Part shown: positions 1-6,439 of the stretch, piece by piece
Layout of the letters: every line of letters begins with the position of its first letter
Position numbering within the stretch: the stretch's first letter is position 1
Assembly (NCBI GenBank): GCA_038526245.1
Contig: JBCBGZ010000103.1
Location: 1 to 6,439 of the forward strand
Source of the DNA: UBA5336 sp038526245
GTDB taxonomy: Bacteria > Pseudomonadota > Alphaproteobacteria > Caulobacterales > Hyphomonadaceae
Direction of reading: 5' to 3'
DNA length: 6,439 nucleotides
The notes under the pieces: model-generated
The model's input: the letters and a program-made list of their open reading frames with translations, nothing else
The model's database searches: none
Told to the model about the DNA's origin: nothing
Position numbers and translations under genes: made by a program

Positions 1-341
1 TGACCCAACCGGGCATGTTGCGGTCCCTGTCTGCCGCAGAACTCTCGGACGGGACCTTGCGTTTCCTGCTGCTGTCCTGCGCCCTCCTGGCGCCCCGGCC
101 GGCACCATTGCTTGTGCTGAACGAGCCGGAGGCAAGCCTCCATGGGGCGCTGATCCCTGCCTTGTCAGGCCTGATCGCGGAAGCGCGCCTTCACAGCCAG
201 ATCATTGTGGTCTCGCACAATCGAGCCCTGGTGACGAGCTTGCTGGGCCTCGAGGCTGAACTGGTTGAGCTGCACAAGGATCTTGGTGAAACGTTCGCTA
301 CGGCGAGCGATCATGCCCGGTGGATTTGGCCCAAGCGCTAG
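1..341 (+). CDS. Predicted AAA-family ATPase (ABC/SMC-like head), C-terminal part only
   Basis: This is the 3' end of a gene that begins before the window; the frame is open from base 3 to the TAG at 339-341 and gives about 112 residues. An internal ATG at 15 is unlikely to be the true start, because the fold is already mid-domain there. Visible motifs are an ABC-signature-like LSDGTLRFLLL, a Walker B strand with its acidic residue in LLVLNEPEASLH, and a switch/H-loop histidine in IIVVSHN. This order is typical of stand-alone predicted ATPases of the COG4637/AAA_21 type, where NEPE in place of DEPE is common. The Walker A motif must lie upstream of the window. The cellular role of this family is poorly defined; RecF/SMC-like ATP-driven dimerisation is an inference from fold. 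The gene converges on the glutaredoxin-type gene and their stop codons overlap. Confidence 0.85.
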   Translation, partial: TQPGMLRSLSAAELSDGTLRFLLLSCALLAPRPAPLLVLNEPEASLHGALIPALSGLIAEARLHSQIIVVSHNRALVTSLLGLEAELVELHKDLGETFATASDHARWIWPKR

Positions 342-955
342 GCGACTGCCCGCAAAGTCGGGCGCTCGGCCAGGTGTTCGACCAACTGGTCATAGCCGCC
401 CACATAGCGTCCTTCGATCCAAATCTGGGGCGTTGTAATGGGCGTTTTTGGGCCGACGATCGGCTTCACCCGGGCCAGCATTTCATACATTGCCCCGGGG
501 TTCTTCACCACATCATGATATGTGTAGGCGAGACCGGCTGCGTCAGCGGCTTGTTTGGCCTTTGTGCAGTATCCGCAATTCTCCTTGCCGAAAATATGCG
601 TGCCCTGGACCGGGAAATGCTGGACATGGGCTTCCATGATTGACTGGGCAATCTGGCCGCGGTTGATGGCAACGCCTTGGGAGATGACCTTGCCATTGAG
701 CAACACGGCGGGGGCATGGCGCGCGCCCTTGAACGTTGCTTCCAGCAGGTGGCTCAGCCAGTCCTTGATCTCGAGATCGACCTCGGCATTGGCACACTCG
801 GTTTCAAGAACGTCGCGCAAGATGTCCGTGGTGAGTGTGCACTCGCCACATGGGATTTTCACCTTGAACGGACCCCACTTTCCGCCCCAGCGATAGACGA
901 GTAGTTTGGCGGGCTTGAGGTCATAACTCTTCGGGGCTTTGACGGCTTTTCCCAT
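338..955 (-). CDS. Two-domain thioredoxin-fold/glutaredoxin protein
   Basis: From the ATG at 955 the product has 205 residues. The C-terminal half (about 117-200) is a recognisable glutaredoxin: redox motif CGYC at 127-130, the cis-proline-type TTPQIWIEG at 174-182 and GGYD at 186-189, the last two contributing to glutathione binding in the family. The N-terminal half (about 17-110) also looks thioredoxin-like: a strand LLVYRW, then PCGEC with C36 and C39, and a strand with proline in HAPAVLLNGK (80-89). This suggests two CxxC centres in one chain; only the C-terminal assignment is firm. A typical single-domain glutaredoxin has 80-100 residues. No signal peptide is seen, so the protein is probably cytoplasmic. 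The frame stays open upstream to a TTG at 1054, but the extension is Pro/Arg-rich and unlike the fold, so ATG 955 is preferred although it lacks a clear Shine-Dalgarno sequence. Translation may be coupled to the small ORF ending 4 bases upstream. Confidence 0.88.
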   Translation of the reverse strand: MGKAVKAPKSYDLKPAKLLVYRWGGKWGPFKVKIPCGECTLTTDILRDVLETECANAEVDLEIKDWLSHLLEATFKGARHAPAVLLNGKVISQGVAINRGQIAQSIMEAHVQHFPVQGTHIFGKENCGYCTKAKQAADAAGLAYTYHDVVKNPGAMYEMLARVKPIVGPKTPITTPQIWIEGRYVGGYDQLVEHLAERPTLRAVA

Positions 956-959
956 GGGT

Positions 960-1127
960 TCAGGCTTTCGGTTCGGAGTTTTGGGGCGCGGCTTTCGGCG
1001 AGGTGGGCGAAGCGGCGGCGGGCAATCGAGAGTGTTTCCGGTTGCACGGATCAAGGGGGGACAGGCATCGCAGCGGCCCCTGGGTGAGGCGATAATGGGT
1101 GACGGATCGTTCGGTCAGTCGTGTCAT
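960..1127 (-). CDS. Possible small protein, 55 aa, upstream of the glutaredoxin gene
   Basis: An ATG at 1127-1125 is preceded on the minus strand by GGAG with a 6-base gap, the best ribosome-binding site in the window. The frame runs 55 codons to a TGA at 962-960, leaving 4 bases before the glutaredoxin ATG. The product starts MTRLTERSVTHYRLTQG, has two cysteines in the middle, and ends in an Ala/Pro/Ser/Lys-rich tail (SPKAAPQNSEPKA). I recognise no family and see no membrane segment or signal peptide. It may be a real small protein, or a leader whose translation delivers ribosomes to the glutaredoxin start. A frameshift that joins this frame to the open glutaredoxin frame is a third possibility. 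Being short and unsupported by homology, it could also be chance. Confidence 0.35.
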   Translation of the reverse strand: MTRLTERSVTHYRLTQGPLRCLSPLDPCNRKHSRLPAAASPTSPKAAPQNSEPKA

Positions 1128-1200
1128 GGCAATCTCCAGCGCGGCTGTTTCCAGCGATGGAGGCTATATGCGGGGGCCGGATGTCGAGCTCAAATCACGT

Positions 1201-1233
1201 GCCATCGCGCCTGAGCACAAGCGCGTCATGGGC
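1201..1233 (-). terminator. Imperfect hairpin downstream of the peptidase gene
   Basis: An imperfect inverted repeat starts about 20 bases after the peptidase stop codon. The arm CGCGC at 1206-1210 pairs with GCGCG at 1221-1225 across a 10-base loop, and CAT at 1203-1205 pairs with ATG at 1228-1230 beyond a 2-base bulge, with G/C pairs at the base. There is no T-run on the minus strand after it (only ATTTG), so this is not a classical intrinsic terminator. It may slow read-through or protect the 3' end, or be chance in GC-rich sequence. The stretch from 1128 to 1252 otherwise shows nothing I can assign. Confidence 0.25.
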
Positions 1234-1252
1234 GTGTGAGGGGGGGCCGGTT

Positions 1253-3361
1253 TCAGTCCTGAAACAGGTCAAGCAGCCAGGCATACTGCTTTGCGAGAGC
1301 GTCACGTTGGTCTTCGGTGTAGAAGCCGCAGGAATGGCCGGCATCGGCATCGGCATGGATCACCACCCGGTCGCCAAAGCCACGCTCGGCCAACACCGCA
1401 GCAAGCCGAGCCGACATCCAGTGTGGAACGCGCGAGTCCTGGAAGCCGACACAGAGAAACACGCTCGGTACGGCTTCCGCGGACCGGGCGAGTTCGACGC
1501 TGTCCGACGAGGCCATGAGCGCGGCATCCTCGGGCTTTCTCGGGTCGCCGAATTCATCGATCTGCGTGGCGCCGTTCGGGCCATCAAGACTGCGCAGGGG
1601 ATTGACCACGCCAAACTCGACAATGGCGGCCCCGAACAGTTCAGGATGGCTGATCGCAACCGGACCGGCGATGAGCCCACCCGCGCTGCCGCCCAGTGCA
1701 GCAAGTTTTCCGGGCTCAGCGATGCCGTCGTCGACCAGTTGCTCGGCGCAGGCGACCATGTCTTCGTGTGCGCGCGCCTTGTCCGGGCCAGATCCGTCTG
1801 CGTGCCAGCTCGGCCCGAAATAGCCCGAGCCGCGCACATGGCATTCGGCGTAAACGCCGCCGAGGCCAACCCAGGCGAGGGCTGCCGGATTCCAGCCTGC
1901 CATGGTGGTCTCACCATAGCTGCCATACACATGAACGATGGTGGGCGCGGGTTCGGTTTGACCTGCGGGCGCAAGGATCGAAAGTGGCACATCCGTTCCA
2001 TCCTTGGAAGATGCAAGACGTTTGCTGCGGTCGAACGCGTCGGACAGGTCAGCGTCCGGTGTTGGCGTTAGTCCAGGAATGTCGATCGGGTAAGCTGCGC
2101 CGTCGCCATCCAGCCGCACAAGTTGCCAGGGCTGGTTCGGCGCAGAGAGGTCGAAGGTGATTGAGTTTGGGCTTCCTTCGACGCTGAACACAGAGTCGAA
2201 ATCGATCTCGCCCTCAAAGGGCAGGGCAACGGGATAAAGCCGGGCGGGGCTGCCTTTGAGCCGGTAAAGTTGATGGGTGTCGCCGCGCCGCGCAGCCACA
2301 TAGGCGATGTCGCCCAGCGAGGTGGTGAACAGGTAGCTGATATCGCCTTCGCCTTTGGCAAGTTGGCGCAGCGGCCCGCCCGCCGTGGACTGGGTGAACA
2401 TGATGGACTGGCCCATCGCGTCCGTGGCGGTAATCACGAACTGCCCGTTCCAGACCTCCACATCGCTCAGTAGCAACTCGCCGCCGATCTCGCGCCAAAA
2501 GGGTCGGCCCGCCCGCATGTCGGCCAAGTCTGCCACATAGGCGTCAATGAAGTTTCCGCGCCACAGATAGCCCATGGCCACATCGCTTTTTGCGGGAATC
2601 CAAAGGCCGAACCAGTCGCCATACTCGGCGTCCACGCCCGGGGCGTCCGGCCCGAATACACCGCGTCCGGACTGGCCGGTATTAATGTCGAACAGTGTCC
2701 ACACGGCGCCGGCGCTGGGGTCGCCCTGGGTGAGGTCCGTGGTGGCAGCCTTTCGGAAGACTCCGGTGCTGTCATCGATCCAGGAAAACCCCATATCGCC
2801 GCCGACCACGACCGGTCCTGCCTCCACCGCCCGTACAGCCCCGGTTTGGGTGTCGACGAATTTCACGATTGCGATTTCCGTCCCGCCATCGCCAATGGTC
2901 ACAGCGAGGGTCTCGCCTGAAGGCGACAAGGCAAATCCTTCAAGCGTTGGCGTGGCGAAAGTAGTGTGCAGGGCAGGGTCAAACAGAGGCTTGCCTTGGC
3001 TTGCCCTGAACAGGCGCCCATAGCTCAGGTAAATCGCGTCATCTTCCAAAAGCGACACGTAGGCGTAGGCAGGCCCCATTTCGTAGAACCGTTCCACCAT
3101 GGCGCGGGCTGGCCAGAAACCCGGCATGCCGCGTAACGGACCATCCTGGGCATAGGTCAACCGCAACATCTGCTTGTTCAGGTGTTTACGGAACTCTGGC
3201 TTCAGCATCCACTCGTGGGGATCACCGGAGGTGTCTGCGCCTGCTGGTGGCGTGAAGCTGACCGATGGGATTTGCTTGTTGGCGGGCAAGCTTTGGGCCG
3301 AGACGGCGCCAAACGCGAGCGCAACTGCCAGCGCTAAGGTTATCAGATTGCGGAAAGGCAT
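1253..3361 (-). CDS. Secreted prolyl oligopeptidase-family (S9) serine peptidase
   Basis: The 702-residue product is the usual length for prolyl-oligopeptidase-like enzymes. It starts with a signal peptide: MPFRN, a hydrophobic core to about residue 20, and a likely cleavage at AVSA|Q (22/23), so it should act in the periplasm or outside the cell. Residues 60-450 are rich in short strand and turn segments, as expected of the beta-propeller that limits access to peptides. The C-terminal alpha/beta-hydrolase domain has family landmarks VYGSYG (478-483), RGSGYFGPSWH (510-520), nucleophile Ser559 in GGSAGG, Asp642 in GFQDSRVP and His676 in DAGHSCG, a complete catalytic triad. Many relatives have GGSNGG; Ala replaces Asn here. 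Substrate preference for peptides cut after proline is inferred from the family and is not certain. The ATG at 3361 is chosen because it gives the signal peptide; the Shine-Dalgarno sequence is weak or absent. Confidence 0.93.
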   Translation of the reverse strand: MPFRNLITLALAVALAFGAVSAQSLPANKQIPSVSFTPPAGADTSGDPHEWMLKPEFRKHLNKQMLRLTYAQDGPLRGMPGFWPARAMVERFYEMGPAYAYVSLLEDDAIYLSYGRLFRASQGKPLFDPALHTTFATPTLEGFALSPSGETLAVTIGDGGTEIAIVKFVDTQTGAVRAVEAGPVVVGGDMGFSWIDDSTGVFRKAATTDLTQGDPSAGAVWTLFDINTGQSGRGVFGPDAPGVDAEYGDWFGLWIPAKSDVAMGYLWRGNFIDAYVADLADMRAGRPFWREIGGELLLSDVEVWNGQFVITATDAMGQSIMFTQSTAGGPLRQLAKGEGDISYLFTTSLGDIAYVAARRGDTHQLYRLKGSPARLYPVALPFEGEIDFDSVFSVEGSPNSITFDLSAPNQPWQLVRLDGDGAAYPIDIPGLTPTPDADLSDAFDRSKRLASSKDGTDVPLSILAPAGQTEPAPTIVHVYGSYGETTMAGWNPAALAWVGLGGVYAECHVRGSGYFGPSWHADGSGPDKARAHEDMVACAEQLVDDGIAEPGKLAALGGSAGGLIAGPVAISHPELFGAAIVEFGVVNPLRSLDGPNGATQIDEFGDPRKPEDAALMASSDSVELARSAEAVPSVFLCVGFQDSRVPHWMSARLAAVLAERGFGDRVVIHADADAGHSCGFYTEDQRDALAKQYAWLLDLFQD

Positions 3362-3369
3362 GCCGTTGT

Positions 3370-3397
3370 TGTCAATGGACCCGCCGGGCCTGTCAAT
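3370..3397 (-). promoter_or_regulatory. Twin TTGACA-type elements before the peptidase start
   Basis: TGTCAAT occurs at 3370-3376 and 3391-3397, reading ATTGACA on the minus strand. The copies are 21 bases apart, about two helix turns, and flank a GC-rich imperfect palindrome centred on CCCGCCGGG. Either copy could be a -35 box for the peptidase gene. For the distal copy, a poor -10 (GACAAC) would put the transcript start near the ATG itself, fitting the missing Shine-Dalgarno sequence. The pair could also be a regulator site. Confidence 0.25.
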
Positions 3398-3429
3398 TCT
3401 GGGGGTGTTCTGGGTGAACGGGCGGACTG

Positions 3430-3442
3430 GTAAACGGTTTAC
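3430..3442. promoter_or_regulatory. Perfect 13-bp palindrome, candidate operator
   Basis: GTAAAC-G-GTTTAC is a perfect 6+1+6 inverted repeat in the shared upstream region of the divergent peptidase and GGDEF-EAL genes. It lies 69 bases from the peptidase start and 94 from the GGDEF-EAL start. The shape suits a dimeric helix-turn-helix regulator and loosely recalls LacI-family operators, although those usually have an even centre. No regulator gene is in the window, so the assignment rests only on symmetry and location. Confidence 0.35.
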
Positions 3443-3497
3443 GCCTCCGAAGCAGAAATCTCACACCGCCATTCAACCGCATTTGTACCATTCGTAG

Positions 3498-3527
3498 TCT
3501 AAAACATAATGGGAAGAATGTATTAGA
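3498..3527 (+). promoter_or_regulatory. Inverted repeat before the GGDEF-EAL start codon
   Basis: TCTAAAACAT (3498-3507) and ATGTATTAGA (3518-3527) are inverted copies matching at 9 of 10 positions around a 10-base spacer. The right arm ends 8 bases before the TTG start and takes in part of the purine stretch (AGAGA) that would serve as ribosome-binding site. It is AT-rich in GC-rich surroundings. It could be an operator for a dimeric regulator, or an mRNA hairpin that hides the ribosome-binding site. The sequence does not decide between them. Confidence 0.4.
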
Positions 3528-3535
3528 GACGACTT

Positions 3536-5491
3536 TTGACGATCGCGAACCGTCAGGACGAAGTTCCCCAGCAACTCAGATTTGCTGAGCAACGGCGCAT
3601 GCTGGCGCGCGTTGCAATGTCCATTTCGTTGATACTGTTTGCCTATCTTGCGATCGTTCTCGTGCTCATGCCTGTGATGACCATCGGCAAGGTGATTGCC
3701 GTAATCGCCGCGGTTTTGACAGGGATCCTAAGCTGGATCTGCCACCACGAGAGGCTCTACACGGCCAGCGCCGCAACCATTGTGGGAACCACCATTGTCG
3801 GTGGGTTTGTTGCCAGCCTTTCCAATGGCGGCGCCGATGGGTTCGTCGCACCGGTCATGATCTCTGCGCCGGTCATTGCGGCAGTGTTCATCGGCGGCCG
3901 GGCGGCATTGGTGTCGGTGCTCTTTGTAATCGCGGCGTTTGTCTCGCTCCTGTTCTTTGAACGCATGGGATTCGTGACGGAAGCTCCCTACACGGCGCAC
4001 ACCTTGAACATCGCTTCGGTGGTGATGCTCGCCGCGGCAACCGGTATTTGTGCCTCTGGCGTTGGTTACTTCGCCCACGCTGTGCAGATACATATCCGCA
4101 CCTTGCGCACGTCCCAGGGCAAACTTCTGGAAGCCTCCGAGCAGCTCGACTACTCTGCCCACCATGACAGCCTGACAGGTCTGGCCAACCGGAAAGGTCT
4201 CCACCGCTACCTTGAACTCGTTCTAGGCGAGATACCCGGCGCGAACACTCAACTGTTTCTGGCCCATGTCGATCTTGATTGGTTCAAATCGATCAACGAC
4301 ACCTATGGGCACCCCGTTGGGGACGCCGTGCTGAAGAACGTGGCAACGACCATGAGGAACGCCAGTTTTGACGGCTCGCTGGTGGCGCGGGTGGGCGGCG
4401 ATGAATTCGTTATTGTGTCCGTCGTGCCGGCCACGCTCAGCGCGACGGAGGCTCAGAACCACTGCGAGCGGCTTGTCGCGCTTCTGAAGGCGCCCATGAT
4501 CGCTGAAGGCGTGCGTTGCCGCGTTGGGGCATGCATCGGCTATGTCTTGTCAGACCGCCACGACCACACAATCGGATCGCTGATGACCGATGCTGATCTC
4601 GCGCTGTATGACGCAAAGCGCGACGGCCGGGGACGGGCCAGTGCCTTCGACACAACGATGCGCAGCCAACTCGAACAAGACCGGGTATTCAGAATTGAAC
4701 TCGAAGAGGCCCTCAACGAAGACCGCGTGATCTGCGTGGTCCAGCCTCAAGCCTGTTTGCGGACAGGTCGGCTTGTGGGCGTGGAAGGGCTTGGACGCAT
4801 CCGGTCCCGGTCCGGCGATTTGCTCATGCCAAATGTGGTCGTGCCGATCCTGACGGAAATGGGCCGGCTGGCTGACTTCGACTTTCAGGTCATATGCCAA
4901 AGCCTTGATGCGCTCGTTGCACTCCGCCGCGAAGGTGCGGACATACCCCATGTCTCCGTCAACGCATCGGCGCAGTCCTTGCGCTCGGCCGACTTCGTAT
5001 GGCGAATTCAGTCAGCACTTGAAGTCCGAGGCTTGGGCACGAACGAAGTCGTGGTGGAGATACTCGAGTCCACGCTCATTGATAGCTCAGATGATGCGGC
5101 GGTGAGCTCCATCACGCGTCTTCGCAAAGCGGGAATCAAAACCATCATGGATGATTTCGGCTCTGGCCACGCGACAATCTCCAACCTGTTGAAGCTGAAT
5201 CTTGACGGTCTGAAAATTGATACATCGCTCGTCGCGGACCTTGAGAACCCGCGCACCTTTCAGGTGGTTCGAGCTGTGCATACGCTGGCGATGGATCTCG
5301 ACCTGAGTGTTGTCATGGAAGGGGTGGAAACGCCGAAGCAGTTTTCCATCCTGCGCCAACTGGGCTGTGAAACAGTGCAGGGCTTTGGCATTTGCAAGCC
5401 CATGGAGCGTGAGGCCTTTGCGGAATGGATTCGCGATTATGGCAGCTCGCGTGTGAGTAAACTCCAGAGCAGGATTCAGTCGCTGAACTGA
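3536..5491 (+). CDS. Membrane-bound GGDEF-EAL cyclic-di-GMP enzyme
   Basis: This 651-residue inner-membrane protein has about six membrane segments (near 24-46, 49-68, 76-95, 103-120, 122-141 and 157-181), a short linker, a GGDEF domain (about 205-370) and an EAL domain (about 390-640). The GGDEF domain should make cyclic di-GMP from two GTP: it has HHDSLTGLANR (209-219), metal and substrate residues in DLDWFKSIND (246-255) and an intact GGDEF at 287-291. The inhibitory RxxD site expected just before GGDEF is absent. The EAL domain should hydrolyse cyclic di-GMP to pGpG: it has EGL in place of EAL (417-419), N476, E508, DDFG (539-542), K560, E595 and Q615, so the catalytic glutamate and metal ligands are kept. 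Both activities are plausible; which dominates is unknown. The start is TTG 3536: the upstream in-frame ATGs (3509, 3518) run into a TAG, and the next internal Met (22) is at the first membrane segment. Confidence 0.93.
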   Translation: MTIANRQDEVPQQLRFAEQRRMLARVAMSISLILFAYLAIVLVLMPVMTIGKVIAVIAAVLTGILSWICHHERLYTASAATIVGTTIVGGFVASLSNGGADGFVAPVMISAPVIAAVFIGGRAALVSVLFVIAAFVSLLFFERMGFVTEAPYTAHTLNIASVVMLAAATGICASGVGYFAHAVQIHIRTLRTSQGKLLEASEQLDYSAHHDSLTGLANRKGLHRYLELVLGEIPGANTQLFLAHVDLDWFKSINDTYGHPVGDAVLKNVATTMRNASFDGSLVARVGGDEFVIVSVVPATLSATEAQNHCERLVALLKAPMIAEGVRCRVGACIGYVLSDRHDHTIGSLMTDADLALYDAKRDGRGRASAFDTTMRSQLEQDRVFRIELEEALNEDRVICVVQPQACLRTGRLVGVEGLGRIRSRSGDLLMPNVVVPILTEMGRLADFDFQVICQSLDALVALRREGADIPHVSVNASAQSLRSADFVWRIQSALEVRGLGTNEVVVEILESTLIDSSDDAAVSSITRLRKAGIKTIMDDFGSGHATISNLLKLNLDGLKIDTSLVADLENPRTFQVVRAVHTLAMDLDLSVVMEGVETPKQFSILRQLGCETVQGFGICKPMEREAFAEWIRDYGSSRVSKLQSRIQSLN

Positions 5492-5509
5492 TGGACTTCG
5501 TTCTACTGG

Positions 5510-6439
5510 TCAGTCGACAGCGATTGCGGTGCCTTCGGAAACTTCCACCCGCTGGGCGCGCGCGTTGAACGGCTCGAACAAGAAGGCTTCTGTTCCCGTC
5601 AGCCAGGCCTGGCCGGGCAGGGCGGAGAGCTCGTCGTAAAGTGCTGCGCGCCTGTCGGTGTCGAGATGTGCAGCGGCTTCATCTAGCAGCAGGAAAGGTG
5701 TTGGCCCATCTCCATGGCCTGCCAATGCCTGGGCAGAGGCAAGGATCAATCCGATCAGCAGCGCTTTTTGCTGGCCCGTTGAAGCGTCCTTGGCGGGCAT
5801 GTCGGTGGGGCGGTGGATGACACCGAGGTCAGACCGGTGGGGTCCTTTCAATGTCCGTCCGGCTTTCTTGTCAGCAAAGCGCATGTCCGCCCATTGGCTA
5901 GCCAGGGCGTCTTCAATTTCGGCAAGGCCCTTGCCCGCGATCGCCATTTCGTCCGCCTCTCCAATCAAGGTCAGGCTTGCTTTCGGGAAAGCGCCTTCCG
6001 GGCGGGCATCGACGGCGCTTTGCAACCGCTCCAGAACAAGGGCGCGGCCAATGGCCATTTCTGCACCAGCTTCGGCCATGCGCGCCTCAATGGCGTCCGC
6101 CCAGCCTGGGTCCACATGGGGGCGCTCCAGGAGGGCGTTGCGCTCGCGCATGGCTTTGTCGTAGCGCGCGGCGGCGGGGCCATGGGCGGGCATGTGTGCC
6201 ATCACCTGGCGATCATAGAACCGACGCCGGTCGCCTGCGGAGCCGCGAAATACCGAATCCATGGCGGGCGTCAGCCAAACAATCCGGATCAGGTCCGCCA
6301 GGTCGCTGGCGGTCGCATTCTCTCCGTCGATCCGCACGGAGCGCTTGTTACCTGCACCTGACGTATCCAGACCGACACCGATTTTGCGCTCACCGAGATC
6401 GCCCGAGACCGTCCAACCTGCCGGGGCATTCGCCCGGGT
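5510..6439 (-). CDS. recF: DNA replication/repair protein RecF, N-terminus cut off by the window
   Basis: RecF binds single-strand gaps with RecO and RecR and helps load RecA during gap repair and restart of stalled forks; it is an ABC/SMC-type ATPase acting in the cytoplasm. The frame is open from the window edge to a TGA at 5512-5510, giving 310 residues of an expected 370 or so, so about 60-70 N-terminal residues with Walker A lie outside. Seen here are GPHRSD, the signature STGQQKALLIGLILA, the Walker B strand FLLLDEAAAHLD and the C-terminal WLTGTEAFLFEPF, in RecF order. A GTG at 6337 is an internal codon, not the start, because RecF-like sequence continues upstream to 6439. In many bacteria recF follows dnaN and precedes gyrB; here the next gene is the convergent GGDEF-EAL gene, only 18 bases away. 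Confidence 0.95.
   Translation of the reverse strand, partial: TRANAPAGWTVSGDLGERKIGVGLDTSGAGNKRSVRIDGENATASDLADLIRIVWLTPAMDSVFRGSAGDRRRFYDRQVMAHMPAHGPAAARYDKAMRERNALLERPHVDPGWADAIEARMAEAGAEMAIGRALVLERLQSAVDARPEGAFPKASLTLIGEADEMAIAGKGLAEIEDALASQWADMRFADKKAGRTLKGPHRSDLGVIHRPTDMPAKDASTGQQKALLIGLILASAQALAGHGDGPTPFLLLDEAAAHLDTDRRAALYDELSALPGQAWLTGTEAFLFEPFNARAQRVEVSEGTAIAVD

Noticed and set aside
956..1054. N-terminal extension of the glutaredoxin protein from a TTG at 1054
   Set aside because: The added 33 residues are Pro/Arg-rich with no fold signal, and the TTG has no ribosome-binding site; the ATG at 955 opens directly into the domain.
1340..1357. Short tandem repeat (GGCATC twice, then GGCATG)
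   Set aside because: It encodes the Asp-Ala-Asp-Ala-Gly-His stretch at the catalytic histidine of the peptidase and is explained by coding sequence.
1121..2071. Long + strand open frame of 316 codons opposite the peptidase gene
   Set aside because: It lies antisense to a gene with a full catalytic triad and signal peptide, and its translation is low-complexity with no recognisable motif; GC-rich antisense frames are often open.
5475..5487. Small hairpin TTCAG-TCG-CTGAA at the end of the GGDEF-EAL gene
   Set aside because: Only 5 base pairs, inside the coding sequence and without a T-run; too weak to call a terminator.
5510..6337. GTG at 6337 as the start of a 275-residue protein
   Set aside because: RecF-like sequence continues in frame to the window edge, so this GTG is an internal valine codon.
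1..6439. Defence system, mobile element, CRISPR array or biosynthetic cluster
   Set aside because: Apart from the ATPase fragment, which alone is not diagnostic, no gene or repeat typical of these is present; the neighbours are housekeeping or signalling genes.

Overview
The window looks like ordinary chromosomal DNA from a GC-rich proteobacterium, most likely an alphaproteobacterium. The best clue is the recF fragment, whose C-terminus (WLTGTEAFLFEPFNARAQR) has the alphaproteobacterial style. The genus cannot be fixed from sequence alone; Caulobacterales/Hyphomonadaceae-like is a weak guess. I see no tRNA, rRNA, CRISPR array, transposase, integrase or phage gene, and no convincing new multi-gene system.

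Layout from left to right: (1) the 3' end of a predicted AAA-family ATPase gene on + (1-341); (2) a glutaredoxin-type gene on - (955-338), whose stop codon overlaps the ATPase stop in a shared CTAG; (3) a possible 55-residue ORF just upstream of the glutaredoxin gene (1127-960), with a good ribosome-binding site; (4) a secreted prolyl-oligopeptidase-like serine peptidase on - (3361-1253); (5) a 174-base divergent intergenic region with several inverted or direct repeats that could be operators or leader structure; (6) a six-TM-segment GGDEF-EAL protein on + (3536-5491), starting at TTG; (7) the 3' three quarters of recF on - (6439-5510), 18 bases from the end of the GGDEF-EAL gene.

The genes do not form one pathway. 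The ATPase/glutaredoxin and GGDEF-EAL/recF pairs are convergent, and the peptidase and GGDEF-EAL genes are divergent from a shared control region. The only likely co-transcribed pair is the small ORF with the glutaredoxin gene, possibly with read-through from the peptidase gene. The items most worth a second look are the two-domain redox protein with a CGEC-containing N-terminal half, the coupled small ORF, and the repeats in the divergent promoter region.
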